Assembly: GCF_044803115.1 (NCBI RefSeq)
Contig: NZ_CP085224.1
Span: forward strand, 1,302,001-1,366,000
Direction: 5' to 3'
From: Caenispirillum salinarum_A
GTDB taxonomy: Bacteria; Pseudomonadota; Alphaproteobacteria; Rhodospirillales; Rhodospirillaceae
DNA length: 64,000 nt
Shown here: piece by piece, positions 32,007 to 41,018 of the stretch
How the letters are laid out: every line of letters starts with the position of its first letter
How positions within the stretch are numbered: position 1 is the stretch's first letter
The notes under the pieces: model-generated
What the model saw: the letters and a program-made list of their open reading frames with translations, nothing else
Databases searched by the model: none
Told to the model about the DNA's origin: nothing
Translations under genes and position numbers: made by a program

Positions 32007-35000
32007 TCGCCGCCATCATCCGCTGGTCGCTGCGCAACCGCTTTCTGGTGGTGGTGCTGACCGTCCTGCTGGGCGTCGGCGGCCTGTGGGCGCTGAAATC
32101 GACGCCCGTCGACGCCATCCCCGATCTGTCGGACGTGCAGGTCATCATCAAGACCTCCTATCCCGGCCAGGCGCCGCAGGTGGTGGAGGACCAGATCACC
32201 TATCCGCTGTCGACGGCCATGCTGTCGGTGCCGGGCGCGCGCACGGTGCGCGGCTATTCCATGTTCGGCGACAGCTATGTCTACGTCATCTTCGAGGACG
32301 GAACGGACCTCTACTGGGCGCGGTCGCGGGTGCTGGAGTACCTGTCGCAGGTCACGCCCCGGCTGCCGCAGGGGGCGACGCCGGCGCTCGGCCCCGATGC
32401 GACGGGTGTCGGCTGGGTCTACCAGTACGCGCTGGTCGACCGCACCGGCCGGCATGATCTTGCGCAGTTGCGCGCCATCCAGGACTGGTTCCTGAAGTAC
32501 GAGCTTCAGACCGTGCCGGGCGTGGCCGAGGTGGCGACCATCGGCGGCATGGTCAAGCAATACCAGATCGTCGTCGACCCCCAGCGCCTGCGCGCCTACG
32601 GCCTGCCGCTGTCGGTGGTCAAGGACGCGGTGCAGCAGGCCAACCAGGAAACCGGCGGTTCCGTTATCGAGATGGCGGAGGCGGAATACATGGTCCGCGC
32701 CGGCGGCTATGTGGACGAGATCGCCGACCTGGAGGCGGTGCCGCTCAAGACCAGCACGGCGGGGACGCCGGTGCTGCTGTCGGATGTGGCCGACATCCGC
32801 CTCGGCCCCGAACTGCGGCGCGGCATCGGCGAGTTGGACGGGCAGGGGGAGGCCGTCGGCGGCGTCATCATCATGCGCTGGGGCGAGAACGCGCTGACGA
32901 CCATCGAGGGCGTCAAGGCCAAGCTGGCCGATCTTCAGGCCAGCCTGCCCGAGGGCGTGGAGGTGGTGACGACCTACGACCGCTCCGGCCTCATCAACCG
33001 GGCCATCGACACGCTGACGCACAAGCTGCTGGAGGAAATGCTGGTGGTGGTGCTGGTCTGCGCCGCCTTCCTGCTGCACCTGCGATCCTCGCTGGTGATC
33101 GTGCTGTTCCTGCCGCTGGGCATCCTGGCGGCCTTCCTGGTCATGCGCGTGCAGGGCATCAACGCCAACATCATGTCGCTGGGCGGCATCGCCATCGCCA
33201 TCGGCGCCATGGTCGATGCCGCCATCGTCATGATCGAGAACCTGCACCGCAAGATCGAGACGACGCCGCTGACCCGCGAGAACCGCTGGAAGGTGGTGGC
33301 CGAGGCGACGACCGAGGTCGGGCCGGCGCTGTTTTTCTCGCTTCTCATCATCACGCTCAGTTTCGTGCCGGTCTTCGCGCTGGAGGCGCAGGAAGGCCGC
33401 ATGTTCCAGCCGCTGGCGTTTACCAAGACCTATGCCATGGCGGCGGCGTCCATCCTGTCCATCACCCTGGTGCCGGTGCTGATGGGCTGGTTCATCCGCG
33501 GCCGCCACATCATTCCCGAGCACCGCAACCCGGTGAGCCGCGTGTTCATCTGGCTCTACCGCCCGCTGCTGGGCGGCGTGGTGCGGCATCCGCTGCTGAT
33601 GGTGCTGGCGGCGGTGGTGCTGACGGCTGGCACCGTCTACCCCATGTCCAAGCTCGGCAGCGAGTTCATGCCGGAGCTGGACGAGGGCGACATCCTCTAC
33701 ATGCCGAGCCTGTTCCCCGCCGTCTCCATCGGCAAGGCGGGCGAAATCCTGCAACAGACCGACCGCCTGATCCGCACCCTGCCGGAGGTGGAAACCGTCT
33801 ACGGCAAGGTCGGACGGGCGGAAACGGCCACCGACCCGGCACCCCTGACCATGGTGGAGACGACGGTGCGCCTGAAGCCGCGCGAGGACTGGCGGCCGGG
33901 TATGACCATGGCGAAAATCCGCGACGAGCTGGACCGCCTGGTGCAGATCCCCGGCGTCACCAACGTCTGGATCATGCCCATCAAGAACCGGCTGGACATG
34001 CTGGCGACGGGCGTGAAGACGCCGGTCGGCATCAAGGTGGCCGGGCCGGACCTGGACGAAATCGGCCGCGTCGCCGCCCGCATCGAGGAGGCGGTCAAGG
34101 CCGTCCCCGGCACAGCCTCGGCCTATGCCGAGCGCACCGTCGGCGGGCGGTACCTGGACGTCGAGATCGACCGCCGCGCCGCCGCCCGCCACGGCCTGTC
34201 CATCGCCGACGTGCAGGACGTGGTGCGCACCGCCATCGGCGGCATGCGCATCTCTGAAACCGTGGAGGGGCTGGAGCGCTACCCCATCAACATCCGCTAC
34301 CCCTACGACGACCGCACCAGCATCGAGGCCTTGCGCGAGTTGCCCATGGTCACGCCCTCGGGCGCGCAGATCGGCCTTGGCGACGTGGCGGAGATCACCG
34401 TCACCGATGGGCCGGGCATGATCCGGTCGGAAAACGCCCGGCTCAACGGCTGGATCTATGTCGACATCGCCGGCCGCGACCTCGGCGGCTATGTGGAGGA
34501 CGCGCGCCGGGTGGTGGCCGAGCAGGTCACGCTGCCGCCGGGCTACTCCGTTGCGTGGTCCGGCCAGTTCGAGTTCCTGGAGCGGGCGGAAAAGCGCCTC
34601 TCCATGATCGTGCCGGTGACGCTGCTGCTGATCGTCGTGCTGCTGTTCATGGCGTTTGGCCGCGCGATCGACGTCGCCACCATCGTGGGCACCCTGCCCA
34701 TCGCGCTGTCGGGCGGCTTCTGGCTGCTGTGGATGCTGGACTTCGACCTGTCTGTGGCCGTGGTGGTGGGCTTCATCGCGCTGGCCGGCGTGGCGGTTGA
34801 GACGGCGATCATCATGCAGGTCTACCTCAACCTCGCGCTCGACAAACGGCGCCGGCAGGCGGCGGAGGAGGGGCGGCCGGTCACCATGGACGACGTGCTC
34901 GACGCGGTGACGGAAGGGGCGCTGTTGCGCCTGCGGCCCAAGATCATGACCGTCGCCACCATCTTCGCCGGCCTGCTGCCCATCATGATCGGCACCGGCA

Positions 35001-35185
35001 CGGGGGCGGAGGTCATGCGCCGCATCGCCGCCCCCATGGTCGGCGGCATGGCGACGGCGACGCTTCTCACCCTGTTCGTCATCCCGGCGGTGTTCGTGCT
35101 GGTCAACCGCATCGACGCCGTCCGCAACCCCAAAACCCTGTCCCCCACCTCCGGCGCCATGGCCCACGGCCACCCCGCCGAATGA
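32003..35185 (+). CDS. cusA: CusA-type heavy metal efflux RND pump
   Basis: A 1060-residue inner-membrane RND transporter of the heavy-metal (HME) class. The proton-relay segment GGIAIAIGAMVDAAIVMIEN in helix 4 is typical of this class. NRLDMLATGVKTPVGIKV contains the methionine context of Cu/Ag-specific CusA rather than Zn/Co-specific CzcA. Length and twelve predicted helices fit the family. It overlaps cusB by four bases. No outer-membrane factor (CusC) or CusRS regulator is found beside it. Confidence 0.96.
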   Translation: MIAAIIRWSLRNRFLVVVLTVLLGVGGLWALKSTPVDAIPDLSDVQVIIKTSYPGQAPQVVEDQITYPLSTAMLSVPGARTVRGYSMFGDSYVYVIFEDGTDLYWARSRVLEYLSQVTPRLPQGATPALGPDATGVGWVYQYALVDRTGRHDLAQLRAIQDWFLKYELQTVPGVAEVATIGGMVKQYQIVVDPQRLRAYGLPLSVVKDAVQQANQETGGSVIEMAEAEYMVRAGGYVDEIADLEAVPLKTSTAGTPVLLSDVADIRLGPELRRGIGELDGQGEAVGGVIIMRWGENALTTIEGVKAKLADLQASLPEGVEVVTTYDRSGLINRAIDTLTHKLLEEMLVVVLVCAAFLLHLRSSLVIVLFLPLGILAAFLVMRVQGINANIMSLGGIAIAIGAMVDAAIVMIENLHRKIETTPLTRENRWKVVAEATTEVGPALFFSLLIITLSFVPVFALEAQEGRMFQPLAFTKTYAMAAASILSITLVPVLMGWFIRGRHIIPEHRNPVSRVFIWLYRPLLGGVVRHPLLMVLAAVVLTAGTVYPMSKLGSEFMPELDEGDILYMPSLFPAVSIGKAGEILQQTDRLIRTLPEVETVYGKVGRAETATDPAPLTMVETTVRLKPREDWRPGMTMAKIRDELDRLVQIPGVTNVWIMPIKNRLDMLATGVKTPVGIKVAGPDLDEIGRVAARIEEAVKAVPGTASAYAERTVGGRYLDVEIDRRAAARHGLSIADVQDVVRTAIGGMRISETVEGLERYPINIRYPYDDRTSIEALRELPMVTPSGAQIGLGDVAEITVTDGPGMIRSENARLNGWIYVDIAGRDLGGYVEDARRVVAEQVTLPPGYSVAWSGQFEFLERAEKRLSMIVPVTLLLIVVLLFMAFGRAIDVATIVGTLPIALSGGFWLLWMLDFDLSVAVVVGFIALAGVAVETAIIMQVYLNLALDKRRRQAAEEGRPVTMDDVLDAVTEGALLRLRPKIMTVATIFAGLLPIMIGTGTGAEVMRRIAAPMVGGMATATLLTLFVIPAVFVLVNRIDAVRNPKTLSPTSGAMAHGHPAE

Positions 35186-35209
35186 CTTAACCTCAGGAGA
35201 CTTAAACCC

Positions 35210-35557
35210 ATGAAGACAATCCTTTTCGCCGCCGCCGTCCTGGCCATTCTGCCGGCCGCCGCCATGGCGCAGTCCTCTCATTCCATGTCCGACCATTCCA
35301 CGATGGCCGGGTCGAAGCACGGGGAGGAAGCGGCCGTCGCCGGCACCGGCACGGTCAACAGCGTCGACCCCGACGCCCGCAAGGTCAACGTGACGCACGA
35401 GCCGATCCCGGCCATCGGCTGGCCCGCCATGACCATGGACTTCGCCGTGGCCGAGGACGTCGACCTCGCCGCCCTGGAAGAGGGCGTCCCGGTGTCCTTC
35501 ACCCTGACGCGGGGTGCTGACGGCATCTACATGATCGAGACCGTGCAGGCGCAGTAA
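35210..35557 (+). CDS. cusF: CusF-type periplasmic copper chaperone
   Basis: A 115-residue exported protein: signal peptide ending AAAMAQSS, a His/Met-rich segment (HSMSDHSTMAGSKHGEE), then a CusF fold with THEPIPAIGWPAMTMDF, which contains the Cu(I)/Ag(I) ligands His, Met, Met and the capping Trp. It hands periplasmic metal to CusB. It is the third CusF-like domain in this operon; the other two are fused to CusB. The start follows CAGGAGACTTAAACCC. A terminator lies just downstream. Confidence 0.94.
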   Translation: MKTILFAAAVLAILPAAAMAQSSHSMSDHSTMAGSKHGEEAAVAGTGTVNSVDPDARKVNVTHEPIPAIGWPAMTMDFAVAEDVDLAALEEGVPVSFTLTRGADGIYMIETVQAQ

Positions 35558-35573
35558 GGGTGCGAAAGAGGCG

Positions 35574-35607
35574 GCGGCGGATGCCGTGGCGCATCCGCCG
35601 CTTTTAC
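35574..35607 (+). terminator. intrinsic terminator of the cus operon
   Basis: GCGGCGGATG (35574-35583) pairs with CATCCGCCGC (35592-35601), extended by one C-G pair, and is followed by TTTTAC. It lies 17 bases after the cusF stop. Confidence 0.85.
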
Positions 35608-35724
35608 TGCTTCCGCCCGCCTTCCCGGCGGCAACCGTTACCGGAGGGCTCGCTTCCCGGCAACGCGCCCTATATGGCAAGCGTCTAATGTTCCTCGAAT
35701 CCTCTTGAGACCCGGAGCCTTGCC

Positions 35725-36129
35725 ATGAGCTACACCTTCAGCACCACGCTCGACATGCCCTTCGACGCGGCCGTCTCCACGGTCACCGAGGCCCTGAAGC
35801 AGGAAGGTTTCGGCGTCCTGAGCGAGATCGACGTCAAGGAGACCCTGAAGAAGAAGATCGACGTGGATTTCCGCCCCTACCGTATCCTCGGCGCTTGCAA
35901 CCCGAAGATGGCGCATCAGGCCCTTCAGGCCGAGCCGGAGATCGGCGTCATGCTGCCCTGCAACGTCGTCGTCCAGGAAGACGAGAGCGGCAAGACCCGT
36001 GTCTCCGCCGTCGACCCCGTGGCGTCCATGCAGGCGGTGGACAATCCCGCGCTGGGCGACATCGCCGGCCAGGTCCGCGAGGCCCTGCGGCGGGTGGTCG
36101 AGGGGCTGGAGCGGGGGCAGGCGGCCTGA
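35725..36129 (+). CDS. DUF302 domain-containing protein
   Basis: The 134-residue cytoplasmic protein shows the DUF302 pattern: TLDMPFDAAVSTVTEALKQEG, SEIDVKETLKKKI, YRILGACNPKMAHQAL, then GVMLPCNVVVQED. The family has unknown biochemistry and is often found near metal or redox genes; the ACNP and LPCN cysteines are conserved in many members. It follows the cus operon but is separated from it by a terminator, so it has its own promoter in 35608-35724. Confidence 0.88.
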   Translation: MSYTFSTTLDMPFDAAVSTVTEALKQEGFGVLSEIDVKETLKKKIDVDFRPYRILGACNPKMAHQALQAEPEIGVMLPCNVVVQEDESGKTRVSAVDPVASMQAVDNPALGDIAGQVREALRRVVEGLERGQAA

Positions 36130-36400
36130 CGCCGGCGGTCCGGCCGCTCCCGCCGACATACTCCTGAAACGTCGTCGTGGTCTCTCTGAAGGTGTCGACC
36201 TTCCTGCTCCAGGAGGCCGCCATGCGGCACGGCGCCGCCTGTGACGCCATGATCAACGTCGGCCGCTAAAGTCTGCCACAGGACCAATACCAGGGGCCCG
36301 CGCTCCACCGGCAGCGGCAGCGCGGGCCTAGGCTGTTTGTGGTTAGACGCCGCGCTGCCGCCCCCGGAACATCACCGCGGATGTCGCAAGGACGGACCGG
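36130..36400. other. unassigned region between DUF302 and cupin genes
   Basis: This 271-base region lies between convergent genes. It contains a strong hairpin (36295-36328). A short reverse-strand reading frame around 36150-36255 contains SWSRKVDTFRETTTTFQEYV, which could be the tail of a broken gene, but I do not recognise it and no start or ribosome site supports it. Confidence 0.35.
36295..36328. terminator. hairpin between convergent DUF302 and cupin genes
   Basis: A perfect 10-bp stem, GGCCCGCGCT (36295-36304) with AGCGCGGGCC (36319-36328), lies between convergent genes. The flank on the + side is TAGGCTGTTTGTGG, only weakly U-rich. Confidence 0.5.
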
Positions 36401-36850
36401 TCACCGAGCCGTGTCGTTGCCTTTCGCCTCTTGCTCAAGGAACTCGGCATCGACGGGACTGACCTGGAAAACCACCACCTTGGCAGTCTCGTCACCGCGG
36501 TTCACGACCCGCATCCGGGTGTTCAGCGGCTCCGCGGTCGCTTCCCCAGTTGTCAGCTCGTTCACCTCCTTGCCCTCGACTTCCATCGAAAGCGAGCCTT
36601 CCTCGACGAAGACATAAACGGGCGACGGATGAGTGTGCCACGCTGCGGCGGTCTTTGGCTCAACGGTCGCCGTGACCACCCGGATCTTGTGCGTTCCGGC
36701 CGGTAGCTCGACCTCTTCGGCCAAGACCTCATCGAGCTGGGATGCTGGCTTATCGATCTCTTCAAGGCCCTTGGCGTCTTGAGCGACCGCGCCGCTTGCG
36801 CCAGCGACGAGCATGGAGGCAGCGGCGGAGGCAAGTAGAAGCTGTCGCAT
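36401..36850 (-). CDS. exported cupin domain protein
   Basis: A 149-residue protein with a signal peptide (LLLASAAASMLVAGASGAVA) and a single cupin-2 barrel: AAWHTHPSPVYVFVEEG, a motif 1-like metal site with two histidines, and NRGDETAKVVVFQV near the end. Small exported cupins of this kind are common in proteobacteria; the ligand or reaction is unknown. It stands alone, with its promoter in the AT-richer region upstream. Confidence 0.85.
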   Translation of the reverse strand: MRQLLLASAAASMLVAGASGAVAQDAKGLEEIDKPASQLDEVLAEEVELPAGTHKIRVVTATVEPKTAAAWHTHPSPVYVFVEEGSLSMEVEGKEVNELTTGEATAEPLNTRMRVVNRGDETAKVVVFQVSPVDAEFLEQEAKGNDTAR

Positions 36851-37181
36851 TTTCTCTCTCCGATCCCATTCCCCCGCTGACCGGTAATGAACAAGACGGC
36901 AGGATGCGCGTTCCGCATTTTATCTAGCTAATGTGTGCGATGCGCACGACCTAATAATTCTGACGGTGCGCCGCTGGTATCTTTGACATCTTCATCGTTC
37001 TTATTTGACTGTCCGCCGGACAACATTGCGCGGACTGCCGGGCCGGCGGGGACCTGTAGGGCGCCCGTCCGCGTGCGATTGCCAAGGGGCGTGCCTGGTG
37101 GTGCATCCCGATCGTCGTGATGCCGATGACGGGAACCAACGTTTTACGGAACGCGCCGCCTTGGCGCTCCGTTTGTGGTGC
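36851..37181. other. divergent promoter region (cupin / nucleotide-sugar dehydrogenase)
   Basis: The 331 bases contain an AT-rich core around 36915-37010 (TTTTATCTAGCTAATGTG, CCTAATAATTCTGACGG, TTCTTATTTGACTG). A small palindrome GTGCGATGCGCAC lies near 36936. The dehydrogenase frame stays open through part of this region, but without a plausible start or conserved sequence. Both divergent promoters are probably here. Confidence 0.45.
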
Positions 37182-38492
37182 ATGACTACCACGAACGACC
37201 GCGCGTCCCGCCTTGATGGCCGCTCTCGCATCGCCGTCGTCGGCATCGGCTATGTGGGCCTGCCGGTGGCGCTGGCCTTTGCGTCCGCCGCCCCCGACCG
37301 GGTGATCGCCTATGACACCGATCCACGCCGCGTGCGGGCTCTCGCGCGTGGTGTGGACGCAACGGGAGAGGTTTCCGCCGCGGACCTCAAGGCCGCCGAC
37401 CTGCACCTGACCGACGATCCGGCCGCCCTGGCGGAGGCCGACGTTCACATCATCACGGTGCCGACGCCGGTGACCGAGGCCCACACACCGGACCTGAAGC
37501 CGGTCAGGGCGGCGGCGGAAGCCGTCGGCCGGCACCTGCGGCCGGGCGGGACCGTCGTCTTCGAGAGCACGCTTTATCCCGGCGCGACCGAGGAGGCGCT
37601 GATCCCGGTGCTGGAGACGGCGTCGGGCCTGCGCTGCGGGCGCGACTTCGGGGTCGGCTATAGCCCCGAGCGGATCAATCCCGGTGACACGGACCATCGC
37701 TTCACGAACACGGCGAAGGTCCTCGCCGGCAGCGACGCCGCCACCACGGACCGCCTGCGTGCCCTTTATGGCCGCGTCATCAATGCGCCGCTGCACATCG
37801 CACCCTCCATCGCCGTGGCCGAGGCCAGCAAGGTGCTGGAGAACACCCAGCGCGACGTGAACATCGCTCTGATGAACGAGATGGCGCTGATCTGCCACCG
37901 GCTGGGGCTCGACAGCCGCGATGTCCTGGCGGCGGCGGGGACCAAGTGGAACTTCCTGCCCTTCACGCCGGGCCTCGTCGGCGGGCACTGCATCGGCGTC
38001 GACCCGTGGTTCCTGGCGCACCGCGCGGAAAGCGCCGGCGCGGAGGCCGACCTTGTCAAAACGGCGCGCCGCGTGAACGAGCGCGTGTCCGAGTTCATCG
38101 CCAACGAAATGCTCCGCCTGCTCATGCGCCGACGCACTGAAGGGGCACCGGTGGTCACCGTGCTGGGCCTCAGCTTCAAGCCCGACGTGCCCGACGTGCG
38201 CAACAGCAAGGTGCTGGACATCATCGCGCATCTGCGGCGGTTCGATGTGACGGTGCAGGTGGTGGACCCGGTGGTGCCGCGCACGACGGCGCCCGAGCCG
38301 CTGACCGCGCCGGAAGAGTGCGCCCCCGCCGACGGCGTGCTGGTGGCGGTGGCGCACCGGGCCTTCCGCGAGGGCGGCTGGCCGTTGGTCGCGCACCTGC
38401 TGGCCCGACCGGATGCCGGCGTGGTGGCCGACGTGCCGGGGCTAATCGAGCCCGGCGTCGTTCCCCGTGGCGTCGACCTGTGGCGGCTCTAG
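37182..38492 (+). CDS. nucleotide sugar dehydrogenase (UDP-GlcNAc/UDP-glucose type)
   Basis: A 436-residue UDP-sugar 6-dehydrogenase, which oxidises a nucleotide sugar to the uronate with two NAD+. The Rossmann motif is AVVGIGYVGLPVALAFA. The central dimer helix includes EASKVLENTQRDVNIALMNE. The catalytic cysteine is in GLVGGHCIGVDPWF. The C-terminal domain begins at TVLGLSFKPDVPDVRNSK. The NTQRDVNIALMNE and HCIGVDP style matches the TviB/WbpO group (UDP-GlcNAc or GalNAc) better than classical UDP-glucose enzymes; this is inference. ATG 37182 gives the normal family length. It converges on the polysaccharide operon, overlapping the HlyD-type gene by 51 bases, and probably feeds its synthase. 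Confidence 0.92.
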   Translation: MTTTNDRASRLDGRSRIAVVGIGYVGLPVALAFASAAPDRVIAYDTDPRRVRALARGVDATGEVSAADLKAADLHLTDDPAALAEADVHIITVPTPVTEAHTPDLKPVRAAAEAVGRHLRPGGTVVFESTLYPGATEEALIPVLETASGLRCGRDFGVGYSPERINPGDTDHRFTNTAKVLAGSDAATTDRLRALYGRVINAPLHIAPSIAVAEASKVLENTQRDVNIALMNEMALICHRLGLDSRDVLAAAGTKWNFLPFTPGLVGGHCIGVDPWFLAHRAESAGAEADLVKTARRVNERVSEFIANEMLRLLMRRRTEGAPVVTVLGLSFKPDVPDVRNSKVLDIIAHLRRFDVTVQVVDPVVPRTTAPEPLTAPEECAPADGVLVAVAHRAFREGGWPLVAHLLARPDAGVVADVPGLIEPGVVPRGVDLWRL

Positions 38493-39575
38493 ACGCGCCG
38501 CCGGGCCGGGAGACGGCGCCGGGCGGAACAGCGGCGGCGGCGGCCCCACCTCCGGCGGGTCCACCAGCCATTCCAGGCCCACGGGCTTGTAGAGGTTCAC
38601 CGTGCTGAGGACCGGATGGGCCTGCAGCACGCCCGGCGGCAGCAGGACGACCGCCAGCCGGTCTCGGTCGGCCGGCTTGAAGCGCGGCTGGAACTCGGCG
38701 GGCAGGCGGGGTGAGACGGCCCGGAGGTCGGCGATGCGCCCCACTTCCAGCGTGCGACCCGGCAGGTCCACCAGGACCGGGTCGCCGGGCTCGGCACCGA
38801 CGAGGGACGCGGACTCGAAGAAGACCCCCAGGTACCGCCGCCCGGAAAAGACGCGCAGGACCTCGCGGCCCGGCTCCAGAACCTCGCCGGCGACCACATC
38901 CAGCCCGGCCACCACGCCGTCGCGCGGGGCCCGTGCCGTGCCGTCGCCGTAGACGTCGCGCAGGCGGTCGACTTCGGTCCGCAGCCGGGCGATGGTCTCC
39001 TGCAGCGCCGCGACCTCCTCGCGCGCCGCCGTCCGGTCGGCCCGCAGGCCCGCCAGGTCGCGCGCCGCCTGCAGGCGGTAGCGCAGGACGTCGCCGTACC
39101 GCTCGTTCTCCGCCAGCCCCTGCTCGCGCAGGGTGTCCAGGCGATTGCGCATGTCCGTCAGGCGCGCGACATAATCCTCCAGGACCTCAAGCTCCGCCGC
39201 CGTCACCTCCAGGTCCGCCGCCCGTTCCCGCCGCCGGCGCTCAAGGTCGGCGAGCCGCACCCGCAACTCGGTGATGTCGGACAGAAGGGGCACGCTGACG
39301 TAGTGGAACAGCCGTTCGCCGGCCCGCACCCGCGCGCCGTCGGCCACCATGACGTCCTCCACCATCGCCTCGAACGGCAGCGCCACGGCCCGCTGGCGGG
39401 CGAGCACGAAGCCGTCGCCGCGCAGCACGTACAGGTGCCCGATCAGCACATGCCCCAGCACCGCGAGGAACGCGATCAGCAGGGTCAGGTAGATGTACTT
39501 TCCCAGCCGCACCGACTCCCGGCGCGGGTCGGAGGGGGTGCGATAGACCGGGCGCCGTGGGGCGATGCGCTTCAT
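38442..39575 (-). CDS. HlyD/Alg44-like membrane fusion protein of polysaccharide locus
   Basis: A 377-residue protein with one N-terminal membrane helix (YIYLTLLIAFLAVLGHVLIG) preceded by a basic cytoplasmic end. A split lipoyl-like (barrel-sandwich) domain flanks a long coiled coil at about residues 110-205 (LRVRLADLERRRRERAADLE and onward). The second half includes APRDGVVAGLDVVAGEVLEPG. This is the HlyD/EmrA architecture; in alginate systems Alg44 carries the same module fused to PilZ, but no PilZ domain is visible here. It overlaps the preceding zinc-ribbon gene by four bases and is the last gene of the synthase operon. It probably spans the periplasm during polymer export. Confidence 0.85.
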   Translation of the reverse strand: MKRIAPRRPVYRTPSDPRRESVRLGKYIYLTLLIAFLAVLGHVLIGHLYVLRGDGFVLARQRAVALPFEAMVEDVMVADGARVRAGERLFHYVSVPLLSDITELRVRLADLERRRRERAADLEVTAAELEVLEDYVARLTDMRNRLDTLREQGLAENERYGDVLRYRLQAARDLAGLRADRTAAREEVAALQETIARLRTEVDRLRDVYGDGTARAPRDGVVAGLDVVAGEVLEPGREVLRVFSGRRYLGVFFESASLVGAEPGDPVLVDLPGRTLEVGRIADLRAVSPRLPAEFQPRFKPADRDRLAVVLLPPGVLQAHPVLSTVNLYKPVGLEWLVDPPEVGPPPPLFRPAPSPGPAARLEPPQVDATGNDAGLD

Positions 39576-40948
39576 GCCTCGTCCTCCGCCCCCTTTTCAG
39601 AAAGGTCGGGGCGGTCACCCTCGAGAAAGGCATCCAGCGGGCGGCAGTGGATATCCATGGCCTCCACCACCGTGTCGGAGAACACCCGGCCCAGGGCCTG
39701 GCGCAGCCGGTCGGCGGCATCGGGACCATGCTCCGGCCCGGCCCCGGCAAGCAGGACCGTCAGCCGCGACATGTGGTAGGCCACCGTGTCCTCGGTCCGC
39801 AGCAGGGCGGCCAGTTCCTCGCCGACGCGCCGCGCCAGGTCGCCGCGGGCCGCCGGATCGGTCTCGGCGCCGACGTCGATGGTCAGCACGCTGCTGCCGA
39901 ACGCCCGCCGCTCCCCCAGCGCGCGCAGCTTGCGGCCGACCGACAGCAGCGTCTCCAGCCCCACCAGCGAGACGAAGCGCGACAGGATGGCGTGCGGGTC
40001 CTGCAACTCGATCACGCCGGAGAACAGGGCGTCCAGCCCCTTGGGCGTGACGGCGTAGTCGTAGAGGAACCGGCGCGGACTGCGATCGATTGGAAATCGT
40101 TCGGCGCACGACAGGCAGCGGCCGGCCACGGCGGTTTCCTCCGCCCGCGCATCGCAGGCCCGGCAGACCGTGATGGCGCCGGGCTTGTCGTAGTCCATGC
40201 CGATGTGGCGCAGCGTCCGCCGGCACTTGGGGCAGCGGTACAGGTCGCCCTCGGCATCGAAGGTCTGCTCCGGCCCCTGGTAGCCGCAGGTGAAGTGGTG
40301 GACGAGCATCTCCTCGCCGATGTCCGGGCTACCGCATGTGGCGCAGACGTCCCGCAGCAGGGCCTTGAGGCTGCCGCACTCGGGGCAGGGGTGCCCGGCG
40401 TCGTTCACCGTGCGGGAGACGTAGCCGGCGGCGCCCAGGTCGGCGACGAGGGCTCCGCCGCCCAGGTCGCCGCGCGACGGCGCCAGGCGCTCGAACGGCC
40501 AGGCGACGCCGGGGCCTGCGGCATCGTCCAGCCGGGCGGAGGCGCCGTCCCGCATGTGGATGAAGGCCAGCAGGCCGAGGTAGGGATCTTCCGCCGCCTT
40601 GGCCCGCGCCGCCGCCGGGACGTCGCGATACCGCGCGCCCGCCGCCAGCCCGGCCCGCACGGCTTGCGTGAAGCGGCCGGCGTCGAAGGTATCCAGTTCG
40701 TCATCGGCCAGCGGCCACCGCGTCTCCAGCGCGACCACGGGGATCAGGCCCGCCCACGCCGGCCGCTCCGGCGCGAGGGCGGCGTCGGGCGCGCCCAGGC
40801 AGACGGCCACGTCCGCGCGCTCCGGGTCCTCCACCAGATCGTAGTGCAGGCGAAGGGCCGACGGCAGGGGCACCTCCGGGGCCGCCCGCACGAACAGACG
40901 CACGGAGGTCCCGTTCTCCTGTCGGGTCGGTGCTGTCGTCTCGGTCAA
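39572..40948 (-). CDS. zinc-ribbon (TackOD1-like) protein with degenerate GGDEF-like C-terminus
   Basis: The start is TTG 40948, preceded by TAGGAGG eight bases away. The 458-residue cytoplasmic protein has an N-terminal region reminiscent of a degenerate receiver. A multi-cysteine zinc region starts at C188 (CPECGS, CATCGS, HFTCGYQG, YRCPKCRRTLRHIGMDYDKPG, CRACDA, CLSC), resembling the TackOD1 output domain. The C-terminal 140 residues look like a GGDEF fold without an active site: ILSRFVSLVGLETLLSVGRK and AYHMSRLTVLLAGAG stand where the catalytic loop should be. It lies between synthase and HlyD-type genes, so it may control polymer synthesis, perhaps by sensing c-di-GMP or redox. The domain names are my reading. 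Confidence 0.72.
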   Translation of the reverse strand: MTETTAPTRQENGTSVRLFVRAAPEVPLPSALRLHYDLVEDPERADVAVCLGAPDAALAPERPAWAGLIPVVALETRWPLADDELDTFDAGRFTQAVRAGLAAGARYRDVPAAARAKAAEDPYLGLLAFIHMRDGASARLDDAAGPGVAWPFERLAPSRGDLGGGALVADLGAAGYVSRTVNDAGHPCPECGSLKALLRDVCATCGSPDIGEEMLVHHFTCGYQGPEQTFDAEGDLYRCPKCRRTLRHIGMDYDKPGAITVCRACDARAEETAVAGRCLSCAERFPIDRSPRRFLYDYAVTPKGLDALFSGVIELQDPHAILSRFVSLVGLETLLSVGRKLRALGERRAFGSSVLTIDVGAETDPAARGDLARRVGEELAALLRTEDTVAYHMSRLTVLLAGAGPEHGPDAADRLRQALGRVFSDTVVEAMDIHCRPLDAFLEGDRPDLSEKGAEDEA

Positions 40949-41018
40949 AAGGCATACCTCCTACGCCTTTAACGCGGACGGACGCCTCGTCCGTTGCGGC
41001 GGAAGAAGGTGCCGGAGG

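Noticed and set aside
31145..35680. Reverse-strand open frame of 1511 codons opposite cusB-cusA-cusF
   Set aside because: It is the mirror of well-identified genes. Its product is low-complexity and rich in His, Asp, Gly and Arg, as expected from antisense of GC-rich codons, and no ribosome site or domain is visible.
36150..36256. Reverse-strand fragment with RKVDTFRETTTTFQEY, considered as a phasin-like tail
   Set aside because: Too short and without flanking family sequence to support the assignment.
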